A stretch of 64,000 nucleotides of DNA from Limnohabitans sp. (GCF_017848645.1 NZ_JAFEIF010000005.1:19846-83845), one strand, 5' to 3'. Shown: positions 45,929 through 55,085, counted from the stretch's first letter. Notes: a model not told the origin generated them from the letters alone. Program-made: numbers and translations.

Positions 45929-47167
45929 ATGGAAAATATAGAGCGTCAAGCCTTGGGTGTTCTGCTTCAGCGGGCCACGCTTTACCCTGTGGTGACGGTG
46001 TTGGGCCCCAGGCAGTCGGGCAAAACCACCTTGTGTCGTCTGGCTTTTCCGGACAAGCCCTATGTCAATCTGGAGCAGCCCGATGTGCGGGATTTTGCGC
46101 AGCAGGATCCCAAGGCGTTTTTGGCGCAGTTTCCGGATGGTGCCGTGTTGGATGAAATCCAAAACGTACCCTCATTGTTGTCGTGGATTCAGGTGCTGAC
46201 CGATGCTGATCCGCGCAAAGGGCGCTTTATTTTGACAGGCAGTCACCAGTTGCAAGTGAGTGCGCAGGTCACTCAATCGCTGGCGGGTCGAACGGCGGTG
46301 CTGGAGTTGTTACCTCTGAGTTTGTCCGAATTGGCAAAAGCCAGCGACTTGCCATCAGGCGAACCCGCCGATGCGAATGTCTTGATGTTGCAAGGTGGTT
46401 ATCCCCGTATCCATGCGCAAGGCATGCCACCCGAGGTGATGCTGTCGGATTACTTTGCCACCTATGTCGAGCGCGATGTACGGCAACTCATCAACCTCAG
46501 GCATTTGCGCGAGTTTGGCCATTGCGTGCGTTTGTTGGCCGGGCGCACAGGGCAACTGTTGAACCAGACCAGCTTGGGGAACGAAGTGGGGGTCAGCAGC
46601 AACACCATCACGCAATGGCTGAGTATTCTTGAAGCGTCTTTCCTGGTGTTCAGCCTTGCACCATGGAGTGTCAACATAGGCAAGCGCTTGGTGAAGAGTC
46701 CGAAAATTTATTTTTACGATGTGGGGCTGGCCTGTTGGCTTCTTGGCATCAAGACAGTCGAGCAGTTGCAACACCATCCTTTGCGCGGTGCCTTGTTTGA
46801 AAACCTGGTGGTGCTGGAGGTGATGAAGTCTTTGCGCAACCAAGGCCTGCGAGACCCTTTGTATTTCTTTCGCGACAGCAATGGTTTGGAGATTGACCTG
46901 CTGCTGGACCATGCCGACGGCCTGCAGTTGGTAGAGATCAAGGCGTCACAAACGGTGTCCATGCCGCTCTTCAAAAGTTTACGCACCGTGGCCGCGTTGC
47001 TGGGGGATCGTGTGAAAACTCAACATCTGATCTACGGCGGGGCTGAGCGACAAGATCGAACCGGTACGCAAGTGCTGCCGTATGGGCAAGCCGGTACGCT
47101 GGTCTTGCGACCGGCGCTTGAAGCGCCGCCATTTGGCGAAGAGCGCCGAGGTGACGTGAAGTTTTGA
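45929..47167 (+). CDS. AAA ATPase with DUF4143 region
   Basis: A 412-residue protein. Walker A is LGPRQSGKTT, followed by PYVNLEQPDVRDFA, Walker B DGAVLDEIQNVPSLL and the sensor FILTGSHQLQ; the C-terminal half (QLLNQTSLGNEVGVSSNTIT, then a nuclease-like FFRDSNGLEIDLLLDHADG with VEIKAS) is the DUF4143 region. The family is widespread on accessory DNA and its role is unknown; the DLLL/VEIK pair resembles a PD-(D/E)xK nuclease core. It has no clear ribosome site and lies beside the glmS remnant, so it probably belongs to the accessory block. Confidence 0.82.
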   Translation: MENIERQALGVLLQRATLYPVVTVLGPRQSGKTTLCRLAFPDKPYVNLEQPDVRDFAQQDPKAFLAQFPDGAVLDEIQNVPSLLSWIQVLTDADPRKGRFILTGSHQLQVSAQVTQSLAGRTAVLELLPLSLSELAKASDLPSGEPADANVLMLQGGYPRIHAQGMPPEVMLSDYFATYVERDVRQLINLRHLREFGHCVRLLAGRTGQLLNQTSLGNEVGVSSNTITQWLSILEASFLVFSLAPWSVNIGKRLVKSPKIYFYDVGLACWLLGIKTVEQLQHHPLRGALFENLVVLEVMKSLRNQGLRDPLYFFRDSNGLEIDLLLDHADGLQLVEIKASQTVSMPLFKSLRTVAALLGDRVKTQHLIYGGAERQDRTGTQVLPYGQAGTLVLRPALEAPPFGEERRGDVKF

Positions 47168-47251
47168 CCTCACGTCTTGCATCCCTTCACCCATGAGTCG
47201 TGCTGAAGCTGGTTATGCTCACTCCCTCATGTCTTTCAGGGGACCTTCTCA

Positions 47252-48355
47252 ATGATCCACTTGTTTTTGTTCATTGCCGGGCTGGTGTGCCTGGTGGTAG
47301 GGGCGAATTTGCTGGTGCGCGGCGCGAGCAAGCTGGCGCTTTCCTTTGGCATTTCACCCTTGGTGGTGGGCTTGACCATTGTGGCCTTTGGCACCAGTGC
47401 GCCCGAGGTGGCGGTGTCGGTGGTCTCTGTGCTGGAGGGCAAGACCGACATGGCCATTGGCAACGTGGTGGGCAGCAACATATTCAACGTCTTGTTCATT
47501 CTGGGCTTGAGCGCTTTGATCGTGCCGCTGGTGGTGCACCGCCAGCTGATCCGCCAGGAGGTGCCCATCATGTTCGGGGTGAGCTTGCTCATGGCCTTGA
47601 TGTCGATGGATGGCCGATTGAATTTGGCAGAGAGCCTGGCCTTGGTGACCTTGATGGTGCTTTACACAGGCTTCCTGGTGGTGCAGTCTCGCCGCGAAAC
47701 CGCAGCAGACAAGGCCGCAGCCCAGTCTGCGACGCAAGGCATTGACGAGTTCGAGGCCGAGTTGCAGGCCTCGCCTGCGGGCGCGTGGGATGCCAAGCTG
47801 CCCGCGCAGTTGGCGCTGATCGTCGTGGGTCTGGCTTTGCTGGTGCTGGGCTCAGACTGGCTGGTGGGCGCGGCGGTGGTTTTTGCCAAGGCGTTGGGCG
47901 TGAGCGATGTGGTGATTGCGCTGACCATCGTGGCGGCGGGCACGTCCATGCCCGAGGTGGCCACTTCAATAGCGGCAGCCCTCAAGGGCGAGCGCGATAT
48001 TGCTGTGGGCAATGTCGTGGGCAGCAACATCTTCAACATTTTGGGTTGCTTGGGGCTCAGCGGCCTGGTGGCGGGTGGTGCGGGCCTGGTGGTGGCACCG
48101 TCTTTGCTGGCCTTTGACATTTGGGTGATGCTGGCCGTGGCGCTGGCTTGCCTGCCCATGTTCATCACCGGGGGCGAAATCGCCCGCTGGGAAGGTGGCG
48201 TCTTTGTGGGTTATTACGGGGCCTATGTCGCTTACCTGATTTTGGCAGCGCAGCAGCACGATGCATTGGGCGCCTTCAGCAACGTGATGCTGAGTTTTGT
48301 GGTGCCGCTCACCGTCATCACACTCGTGGTGTCGGTGGTGCGCAGGCGGGCATGA
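47252..48355 (+). CDS. Calcium/sodium antiporter (YrbG type)
   Basis: A 367-residue inner-membrane CaCA exchanger. The two alpha repeats are clear: GISPLVVGLTIVAFGTSAPE with GNVVGSNIFNVLFILG, and GVSDVVIALTIVAAGTSMPE with GNVVGSNIFNILGCLG. An acidic cytosolic loop (DEFEAELQAS) joins the halves. It exchanges Ca2+ for Na+ or H+. The ATG 47,252 fits, and its end overlaps the SET-domain gene by 4 nt (ATGA). Confidence 0.92.
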   Translation: MIHLFLFIAGLVCLVVGANLLVRGASKLALSFGISPLVVGLTIVAFGTSAPEVAVSVVSVLEGKTDMAIGNVVGSNIFNVLFILGLSALIVPLVVHRQLIRQEVPIMFGVSLLMALMSMDGRLNLAESLALVTLMVLYTGFLVVQSRRETAADKAAAQSATQGIDEFEAELQASPAGAWDAKLPAQLALIVVGLALLVLGSDWLVGAAVVFAKALGVSDVVIALTIVAAGTSMPEVATSIAAALKGERDIAVGNVVGSNIFNILGCLGLSGLVAGGAGLVVAPSLLAFDIWVMLAVALACLPMFITGGEIARWEGGVFVGYYGAYVAYLILAAQQHDALGAFSNVMLSFVVPLTVITLVVSVVRRRA

Positions 48356-48816
48356 AGCCACTGCTGGCCTCCTGTCTTGACAGCCCGATCCGGGTGGAGC
48401 GGTCCGGCGTGCACGGCCAAGGTGTGTTCGCCACGCGCCACCTGGCCGCAGGCGAGCGGCTCATCGAGTACGTGGGCGAGGTCATCAGCATGGCCGAGGC
48501 CATTGCCCGCCATCCGCACGATGCGGCCAACCCAGACCACACCTTTTTCTTTCACCTGGACGATGGGCGGGTGATCGATGCGCTGCATGGCGGCAACGAC
48601 GCCAAGTGGATCAACCATTCGTGCCGCCCCAATTGCGTACCCGACGAGGACCGGGGCCGCATCTTCATCTTGACGCGCAGGCCCGTGTTCAAGGGCGAAG
48701 AGCTGACGTTCGATTACGGCCTGGTGAGCGACGAGCCCATGAGCGATGCCCTGAAGGCCCGCTATGCCTGCCGCTGTGGGGCCAGAAAGTGCCGGGGCAC
48801 GATGCTGGCAACTTGA
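48352..48816 (+). CDS. SET-domain protein, putative lysine methyltransferase
   Basis: A 154-residue protein that is almost only a SET domain. It has RVERSGVHGQGVFATRHLAAGERLIEY, the SAM/pseudoknot motif WINHSCRPNC, ELTFDYGL and a post-SET cysteine cluster CRCGARKCRGTML. These are the features of active SET methyltransferases, which modify lysines in proteins. The target in bacteria is not known. Its ATG overlaps the stop of the antiporter gene, so the two are translated together; whether they are functionally linked is open. Confidence 0.88.
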   Translation: MKPLLASCLDSPIRVERSGVHGQGVFATRHLAAGERLIEYVGEVISMAEAIARHPHDAANPDHTFFFHLDDGRVIDALHGGNDAKWINHSCRPNCVPDEDRGRIFILTRRPVFKGEELTFDYGLVSDEPMSDALKARYACRCGARKCRGTMLAT

Positions 48817-48855
48817 GCGCCCTGCCCGGAGCGATAAAAGCCTTGACGCGGATCG

Positions 48856-49146
48856 TTAAAAGCCCTGACGCTTTTGATCGCGCAGCATGAACAGGTAAAG
48901 GCCTTCCACCTTCTCGCGCGCCCAAGGGGTTTTGCGCAAAAACTTCAGGCTGGAGCCCACGCTGGGCTCGTGCGTGAAGCAGCGAATGGGGATGCGCTGG
49001 CCCAGATCGTCCCAGCCGTAAAAGTCGGCCAGCCGGGTGACGATGGTCTCCAGCGTGAGGCCGTGCAGCGGGTTGCGTGGTTGGGCTGCCCGTGCGGTGG
49101 GGGCAGGCTCGGTGGGATTTGGAACGGGGCAGCGGTCGTCTTGCAT
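48856..49146 (-). CDS. VF530 (DUF2132) family protein
   Basis: A 96-residue protein. After a Pro-rich start, the region [33 protein letters not shown] and [21 protein letters not shown] match the VF530/DUF2132 family of small DNA-binding-like proteins. The function is unknown. It is convergent with the SET-domain gene and shares no operon with its neighbours. Confidence 0.85.
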   Translation of the reverse strand: MQDDRCPVPNPTEPAPTARAAQPRNPLHGLTLETIVTRLADFYGWDDLGQRIPIRCFTHEPSVGSSLKFLRKTPWAREKVEGLYLFMLRDQKRQGF

Positions 49147-49210
49147 AGCCTGATTGTGAATGCAAAACAGAGCAGCCTTTGTCCAGCGCCTTGCGGGACA
49201 GGCCGCGCGT

Positions 49211-49537
49211 TCAGTGACGGCGCTCGCGCATCAGCCAAGTGGCGATCACGCCCGTCAGCAAGCCCACGCCAGCGGCCACGGCCATTGATTTGAAGGGCGC
49301 TTGCTGGATGCAGTGTTCGGCTGTGGTGGTGGCTTTGCGCGCTTGGTTCTCGATTTTGTGTTTGGCTTCCAGAGCGGCTTCCTGGCTGTGGTGCGCCAAG
49401 TGGTGCAGGCGCTCGTTCACCCGTTCGGCCATGTGGCTCAGGGCAGGCTTGGTTTGCGCCACCGCTTGATGCATGCTTTTCGAGAGTTCTTCGCCCAAGG
49501 CAGCGATGGTTTCGGTGGGGCTGGAGGTGTCGGACAT
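49211..49537 (-). CDS. DUF883/YqjD-ElaB-like membrane-anchored protein
   Basis: A 108-residue protein with an amphipathic, Ala/Glu/His-rich helical body ([20 protein letters not shown], then [18 protein letters not shown]) and one C-terminal membrane helix ([19 protein letters not shown]) ending in basic RERRH. This is the design of DUF883/ElaB proteins, which anchor ribosomes to the membrane in stationary phase. ATG 49,537 has AAAGG upstream and was preferred over 49,552. Confidence 0.75.
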   Translation of the reverse strand: MSDTSSPTETIAALGEELSKSMHQAVAQTKPALSHMAERVNERLHHLAHHSQEAALEAKHKIENQARKATTTAEHCIQQAPFKSMAVAAGVGLLTGVIATWLMRERRH

Positions 49538-49790
49538 GGCGTGGCCTTTCATGGTGGTTGTGAGAAATGAGAGGTTAGTGAATCTAGCGTTTCAACGACG
49601 GGTCGTCGGTGAGGCAGCGCACGGCACGACCCATGGAGGGTTGGCATCCGCACAGCAGCTTTGGCCTGGCAAGAGGGTTTCAACGGGTGGTTGCCTTTGT
49701 GGGTCAGAGAATAAAATGAAATGTTGATAAAAAATCACCAAATTGGATAGGGGCATTCGATGCGGTGGCGCTACATGGAAAGGCCTTAAT

Positions 49791-50528
49791 ATGCTGCGCT
49801 TGAACGAAGACAGGAACAACGCGTTTTTGGCGGGCTTGAGCGACGCGGCCTGGCTGCGTTGGCAGCCGCATCTGCACCAAGTTGAGCTCCAGCGTGGACA
49901 GGCCTTAAGCCATGCCGGGTACATGCTCGAACACGTTCACTTCCCGATTCAGGCCGTGGTGGCGATGTACGCCATCACCGATGACGGCGCATGCTCGGAA
50001 TTGGCTCTTGTGGGCCACGAGGGCATGGTCGGGGTTTGCGGCTTCATGGACAGCAAGGCCATTTTCAACAACGCCATGGTGGTGGTGGGTGGGCCGTGCT
50101 GGCGCATGTCCGCTGCCCGATTCAGAGCCGAGGTGATGGGCGAGCCAGCACTCATGCAGGCGATGCTGCGCTACATGCAGGCCTTGATCACGCAGGTGGC
50201 GCAAACAGCGGTGTGCAACCGCCACCACAGCATCGACCAGGCGCTTTGCCGCTGGTTGTTGATGAGTCAGGACCGGGTCCGTTGCGCGCCTTTGCAATTG
50301 ACGCACGAGCTGATCGCGCGCCTGATGGGGGTGCGCCGCGAAGGTGTCACCGAAGCGGCTGTGCGCTTGCAGCGCTCGGGCCTGATTCGGTACACACGCG
50401 GCTCTATCACCGTGACCGACCGCGCGGGCCTGGAGCGTGCGGGCTGTGAATGTTATGGACGGGTCAGGGCTGAGCACCAGTGCTTGCTGGGTTGGCCCGA
50501 TGCCTGGCCTGGCCACAGCCTGACCTGA
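49791..50528 (+). CDS. Crp/Fnr-family regulator (cluster member 1)
   Basis: A 245-residue regulator. The N-terminal cupin-like domain has VHFPIQAVVAMYAITDDGACSELAL in sequence and VGHEGMVGVCGF. The C-terminal HTH is LTHELIARLMGVRREGVTEAA followed by LQRSGLIRYTRGSITVTDR, and it ends CECYGRVRAEHQC. The cAMP-binding text of Crp (GELG, RxS) is not present, so another ligand or none is likely. AAAGG precedes the ATG. It is close in type to the gene at 55,067 (same GVRRE helix and CECYG end). Confidence 0.83.
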   Translation: MLRLNEDRNNAFLAGLSDAAWLRWQPHLHQVELQRGQALSHAGYMLEHVHFPIQAVVAMYAITDDGACSELALVGHEGMVGVCGFMDSKAIFNNAMVVVGGPCWRMSAARFRAEVMGEPALMQAMLRYMQALITQVAQTAVCNRHHSIDQALCRWLLMSQDRVRCAPLQLTHELIARLMGVRREGVTEAAVRLQRSGLIRYTRGSITVTDRAGLERAGCECYGRVRAEHQCLLGWPDAWPGHSLT

Positions 50529-50642
50529 AGGATTGACCGCGCGCACAAGCGCCTGTGCTTTGGGGCGCCATCGTGCGCTTGCACACAGACCCAGACAAGC
50601 CGCAGGCCTTAGGCTGGGGTTTTGCCAAGCGTGTGTGGACCC

Positions 50643-53066
50643 ATGAGCTGTGTTGAGTTGGCGGCCGTAGATTTGCGCCTGAAGGTGGACCCCGTGTCTT
50701 TGGGCTTCGTGGACACCTCATCCTTGGTGGGCTCGCCGCTGCCCTGGATTGGGCAGGCGCGGGCCGAGGCTGCGGCCCGTTTTGGCATGCAAATGGGGCA
50801 GCGCGACTACAACCTGTTTGTGCTGGGCGAGGTGGGCAGCGGCCGCCGAACGCTGCTGAGCCAGATGATGCGCGAGCTGGCAGCAAGTCGGCCAGTGCCC
50901 CCCGACCTGTGTTACCTGAACAACTTTGACGAAGCCGATCACCCCCTGGCCTTGCGCGTGCCTGCGGGGCAGGGCAGGGTCTTGCGCCAGCAGATGGCGC
51001 AGTGGGTCAAGGCCTTACAGACTGAATTGCCCAAGCGCTTGCAGCAAGACGATTTTCTGGCTGAGCGCCAGCGCATCGAGCAAGCGGGCAAAGCCGAGGT
51101 GGATGCCGCCTACGCCACGCTGAGCGCGTATGCCGAAGCGCAGAACTTTGCCCTGATGCGTGACCAGGGGCACATGGTCTTCACCCTCAAAGACGCGCAG
51201 GGCGAGCCGGTCACGGCAGGCCAGGCGCTGCTGTTGAGCCGCGAAAAACGCGTCGAGATGGATGCGGCCGAAGAGGCTTTGCGCAGCGAAATCGGCCGCT
51301 ACCTGGACAAGACCCGGGCGCTGGAGCGGGTGATGGCCGAGAGCCTGACGGCTTTGCGCAGGCAAACCCTCAAGCCCTTGCTGGACCAAGGCTTGGCCCG
51401 TGTGCGCCAGCAAATGAACTTGCCCCCCGAGGCGGCTGACAAGCTGGTCGCTTACTGCCTGCAGGCGCAGCAGTGCGTGCTGGACAACCTGGCCTTGTTT
51501 GAGCCGGGCGAAGAAGAGGCGGTGCGTCAGGAGGCGCTGCAGGCCTGGTTGACGCTGTTTCGCGTGAACGTGGCGGTGGACAACCACGCCTGCACCGGAG
51601 CCCCGGTGATCGTGGAAGACAACCCGCTGTACCGCAATCTGTTTGGCAGCATCGAGTACGAGTCCGATGGCAACGACCTGGTGACCGACTTTGACCAGAT
51701 TCGTGCGGGCAGCTTGCTGCGTGCACACGGTGGGTTTTTGATGCTGCACCTGCGGGACTTGCTGACCGACCCACCTGTGTGGGAAAAGCTGGGCCGCTTT
51801 TTGCGCAGCGGGCGTTTGCAAATCGAGGAGCCGGGCATGGCGCACCAGCCCATGGCCGCTGTGTCGCTCACGCCCGAGGCGGTGGATGTGGACGTGAAGC
51901 TGGTGCTGATCGCATCGGTGGAGGCCTATTACGAGGTGCAGGAGATCGATCCTGAGTTTGCCCGGCGCTTTCGCTGCAAGGTGGACTTTGCCGAGAGCTT
52001 CAAAGCCACGGCGCAGACGGTGCAGGCCAGCGCGGTGTTTGTGGCCCACACCTGCGAGCGGCTGGGGTTGCTGCATTTTTCGGCGGCGGCGGTGGCGCGG
52101 GTGGTTGAAGACAGCCACCGCTTGGCGGGCGACCAGACGCGCCAAAGCGCCTTGTTTGGCCAGTCCGAAACCTTGGTGATCGAAAGCCACGCCGTGGCGC
52201 ACAGCCGGGGCGCTGCGCGCGTGGAGGCGGCCGATGTGCAGACCGCCCAAGCCGCCCGGCAAGAGCGCCTGGCTTGCCCGCAAGAGCGCATTCAGGAGAC
52301 GATTGCCGACGGCGAGCGCTTGCTGGTGGTCAGCGGCGAGCTGGTCGCGCAAGTCAACGGCTTGACGGTGATGGACCTGGGCGACCACGCCTTTGGCGTG
52401 CCTGTGCGCGTGACAGCGCGCTCGTTCGCGGGCGACGAGGGTTTGCTCAACATCGAGCGCGAGGTCGAGATGTCGGGCCCCATCCACGACAAGGGGGTGC
52501 TCATCTTGCACAGTTACCTGGCCGCCTTGTTTGCGCACATCGCGCCCTTGTCGATGAACGCGGCGGTGGTGTTCGAGCAGGAGTACGGCGGAGTCGAGGG
52601 CGATTCGGCCTCGTGCGCCGAGTTGTTCGCTTTGCTGTCGAGCTTGTCGGGTCTGCCTTTGCGTCAGGGCATTGCCGTGACGGGCGCAGTCAACCAACAC
52701 GGCGAATTGCTGCCTGTGGGCGGCATCAACGAAAAAATCGAGGGCTATTTCCGCAGTTGCGAATTGCTGGGTTTGGATGGCCAGCAAGGCGTGCTGATGC
52801 CCGCCCGCAACCGCCGCCACCTGATGCTGCACGAGCGCGTGGTGCAGGCGGTGGCGCAAGGGCGATTTCACATCCACATGGCCAACGAGGTGGGCGATGG
52901 CCTGGCGCTGCTCACGGGCTGGCCTTTTGGTCAGCTGTCAGCAGGCGGTTATCCGGTTCAGTCGGTTTTGGGCCGTGCACAAAAAACACTGCTGGATTTT
53001 CGGCGGGCCTGCGAGGCCTTGGCGCTGCGCCGATCGGGCCCACATGGGCGAAAAAAGCGGCTTTGA
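50643..53066 (+). CDS. Lon-type AAA+ protease (LonB/YcbZ-like)
   Basis: A 807-residue protein. Residues 1-90 hold a nucleotide loop VLGEVGSGRRTLL, in which the Walker A Lys is Arg. A long helical insertion follows, then SLLRAHGGFLMLHLRDLL and an AAA_32-type core with PEFARRFRCKVDF. The C-terminal S16 protease carries EGDSAS (S655) and GGINEKIEGYF (K698), 43 residues apart as in Lon. It should degrade selected proteins. It lies between a Crp/Fnr gene and a response regulator gene. The chosen ATG has GGA upstream; a TTG at 50,622 is an alternative. Confidence 0.83.
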   Translation: MSCVELAAVDLRLKVDPVSLGFVDTSSLVGSPLPWIGQARAEAAARFGMQMGQRDYNLFVLGEVGSGRRTLLSQMMRELAASRPVPPDLCYLNNFDEADHPLALRVPAGQGRVLRQQMAQWVKALQTELPKRLQQDDFLAERQRIEQAGKAEVDAAYATLSAYAEAQNFALMRDQGHMVFTLKDAQGEPVTAGQALLLSREKRVEMDAAEEALRSEIGRYLDKTRALERVMAESLTALRRQTLKPLLDQGLARVRQQMNLPPEAADKLVAYCLQAQQCVLDNLALFEPGEEEAVRQEALQAWLTLFRVNVAVDNHACTGAPVIVEDNPLYRNLFGSIEYESDGNDLVTDFDQIRAGSLLRAHGGFLMLHLRDLLTDPPVWEKLGRFLRSGRLQIEEPGMAHQPMAAVSLTPEAVDVDVKLVLIASVEAYYEVQEIDPEFARRFRCKVDFAESFKATAQTVQASAVFVAHTCERLGLLHFSAAAVARVVEDSHRLAGDQTRQSALFGQSETLVIESHAVAHSRGAARVEAADVQTAQAARQERLACPQERIQETIADGERLLVVSGELVAQVNGLTVMDLGDHAFGVPVRVTARSFAGDEGLLNIEREVEMSGPIHDKGVLILHSYLAALFAHIAPLSMNAAVVFEQEYGGVEGDSASCAELFALLSSLSGLPLRQGIAVTGAVNQHGELLPVGGINEKIEGYFRSCELLGLDGQQGVLMPARNRRHLMLHERVVQAVAQGRFHIHMANEVGDGLALLTGWPFGQLSAGGYPVQSVLGRAQKTLLDFRRACEALALRRSGPHGRKKRL

Positions 53067-53268
53067 ATGTGCCCGCATACGGGGCCAGCAGGGTGCTATG
53101 CCGCTGTACGCCGTTTACTGGTTTGGCAGTAAGGACTTCACTGTTTCCGGGGATTTCAGACCTGCGCACAGCAGCCTATCGTGGAGCAGAGGGATTTTTT
53201 CATGACTGCCAAGCCGCCCGTGATGGGGCGGTAGGGCAGCTGTTTCCATTGCAGAAAGAACACACCCC

Positions 53269-53904
53269 ATGAGCATTGAACTGGTTTTGGCCGACCCCCA
53301 TCCTGTGATGCTGGACGGTCTGGCACATGACTTTCAACAGTCGCCCGATTTTTCGGTCAAAGCTTGCGTGAGCAATGGCAACGATGCGCTGGAGGCGGTG
53401 CGCAAATACCGGCCCGATATTTTGGTGATGGACTTGTCGCTCAGCCAACGCAGTGGGCTGTCCTTAATAGAAGAAATTCAGCACCACCAGTTGCCGACCA
53501 AGCCCGTGGTGTTCACCGGTGCGCCCATTGGCGAGGTGATGCGCGTCATCGACATGGGTGTGCCGGGTCTGGTGTCCAAGGACAAATCCAAAAAAGTGCT
53601 GGCGCGTTGCATCCATTCGGTGCACCAGGGCGAGAAATGGCTGGACCGCGACCTGACCATGAAGACCATGTCCTTGTTGCTGGAGCAGCAAAAGAAAAAC
53701 GCCAAGGCATCGAGCCTGCTGACCCCCCGCGAAATGATGGTGGCCCGCATGGTCACCGAAGGCTGGCCCAACAAAAAGATCGCGAGCAAGCTGTTCATCA
53801 GCGAAGGCACGGCCAAGCTGCACTTGCACCACATCTACCAAAAGCTCAACTGTCCGGGCCGCATGTCGCTGCAGCGCTACATGCAGGAAAACGGCTTGGC
53901 GTGA
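53269..53904 (+). CDS. NarL/FixJ-type response regulator
   Basis: A 211-residue regulator. The receiver domain keeps D9, the phosphorylation site D55 (ILVMDLSL) and a conserved Lys in GLVSKDKSKK. The C-terminal LuxR-type HTH is LTPREMMVARMVTEGWPNKK, then IASKLFISEGTAKLHLHHIYQKL. No sensor kinase is in the window. It is preceded by a 10-codon ORF and a hairpin (53,202-53,234). Confidence 0.88.
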   Translation: MSIELVLADPHPVMLDGLAHDFQQSPDFSVKACVSNGNDALEAVRKYRPDILVMDLSLSQRSGLSLIEEIQHHQLPTKPVVFTGAPIGEVMRVIDMGVPGLVSKDKSKKVLARCIHSVHQGEKWLDRDLTMKTMSLLLEQQKKNAKASSLLTPREMMVARMVTEGWPNKKIASKLFISEGTAKLHLHHIYQKLNCPGRMSLQRYMQENGLA

Positions 53905-53967
53905 TCGCCCCAAAAGACTTCGAACCCCCCATTTTAAAAACCGTCATCAACGCAATAAGGAGACCCC

Positions 53968-54261
53968 ATGAGCGACGAAAACCAACTCATTGAAACGGCC
54001 TATGTGGAGCACATGAGCGACCATTTCCGCCGCGCGTCAGAGGAATTGTTGTACGCCTACCAGCGCAACAAGGAGGCTGCCCGCCACCACCAGTCCGGTG
54101 CCTTCAAAGCTGCTTTGCACCACGCCAAACTGTCCAAGCACCACAGCTTCAATGCGCACGAGCACTTGAAAGAAGCCCTGGGTATTGCCGAGCGCATCGA
54201 TGCGGTGCGGCCCGTGCCTGGTCAGCTGCATACACCCTTCGTGCCCTCGGGGGTGCAATGA
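53968..54261 (+). CDS. Small His-rich protein between two response regulators
   Basis: A 97-residue soluble protein I cannot assign. It is rich in His and Ala with helical pattern: ARHHQSGAFKAALHHAKLSK, HHSFNAHEHLKEAL. The repeated HH and HxH pairs could bind metal or be pH-sensitive. AAGGAG lies ahead of the ATG, so it is well expressed in principle. It sits between the two NarL-type genes and may belong to the same response. Confidence 0.6.
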   Translation: MSDENQLIETAYVEHMSDHFRRASEELLYAYQRNKEAARHHQSGAFKAALHHAKLSKHHSFNAHEHLKEALGIAERIDAVRPVPGQLHTPFVPSGVQ

Positions 54262-54440
54262 ATCAGGTCCATTCTTTATTTGTGGGCTATGTGCTGAATC
54301 AAACAGAGCCAGTGCACGATTCTTTTTAAACTGGCTTGGCAAGCGGTGCTGTCAGTGAATGCGCTCTGTCAGGCGTGACACGGGGCTGGCATGGCTGCAA
54401 AAGTGTGAAGGATTGTTGACCGCATGCAAGGAGCTTTGAT

Positions 54441-55085
54441 ATGTCGATTCGCGTTTTGTTGTCTTCCAAACACAAGGTGGTGTCCGAGGGCATTGCCGCT
54501 GTTTTGCGCACGCACCCGGACCTCCAAGTGGTGGGCATGGCCGAGACCGATGAGAAGACACAAGCCCTGTGCAGCGAGTCGGCACCGCATGTCGTCTTGA
54601 TCGGCATGCACGCCAACAACCAGCAGGATTTGGCCTTGATCCATGCTTTGGCCGCAAGCCGCAGCAGTCCTCACATGGTGGCCTTTTCGGGCGAATCGGA
54701 CCGCCACGCGATCATCGAAATTCTGGATGCCGGGGCCAAAGGCTATGTGGCCACCACCAGCAGCATCGACGAATTGATTGCCGCCATACGCGCCGCTGCG
54801 GCCGGCCGGGTGTACCTGTGCCAAACGGCGGCCGGCGAGATGATGGCGTCGGTGCGCAAGTTTCGCGCAGGCGATGGCTTGGTGCGCGGAGCCTTGGGTG
54901 GGCGCGAAGAGCAGGTGCTGCGCCTGATTGCCGATGGTTTCTCGTCCAAGGAAATCGCGCGCAACCTGCAGATCGCGCCCAGCACGGTGGAGGTGCACCG
55001 CCGCAACATCATGCGCAAGGTGGGCCTGCACAAAGTGGCCGACCTCACGCGTTACGCCATCCGCAATCAGATGGTGTCGGTGTAA
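54441..55085 (+). CDS. NarL-type regulator with degenerate receiver
   Basis: A 214-residue protein aligned end to end with the regulator at 53,269. The HTH is intact: LGGREEQVLRLIADGFSSKE, then IARNLQIAPSTVEVHRRNIM. In the receiver the phosphorylation Asp is Gly (VVLIGMHA, G55), the acidic residue at 9 is Ser, and the active-site Lys is replaced in GYVATTSSID. It cannot be phosphorylated in the usual way and is probably constitutive or ligand-controlled. The last 19 bp overlap the convergent Crp/Fnr gene. Confidence 0.85.
   Translation: MSIRVLLSSKHKVVSEGIAAVLRTHPDLQVVGMAETDEKTQALCSESAPHVVLIGMHANNQQDLALIHALAASRSSPHMVAFSGESDRHAIIEILDAGAKGYVATTSSIDELIAAIRAAAAGRVYLCQTAAGEMMASVRKFRAGDGLVRGALGGREEQVLRLIADGFSSKEIARNLQIAPSTVEVHRRNIMRKVGLHKVADLTRYAIRNQMVSV

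Noticed and set aside
48831..48870. Imperfect direct repeat with AAAAGCC and TGACGC between the SET-domain and VF530 genes
   Set aside because: Only two short copies in a 39-bp gap; no sign of function or of a larger repeat family.
49733..49748. FNR-like sequence TTGAT-AAAAA-ATCAC before Crp/Fnr member 1
   Set aside because: The spacer is five bases instead of four and the last base differs from the consensus, so it does not fit FNR sites.
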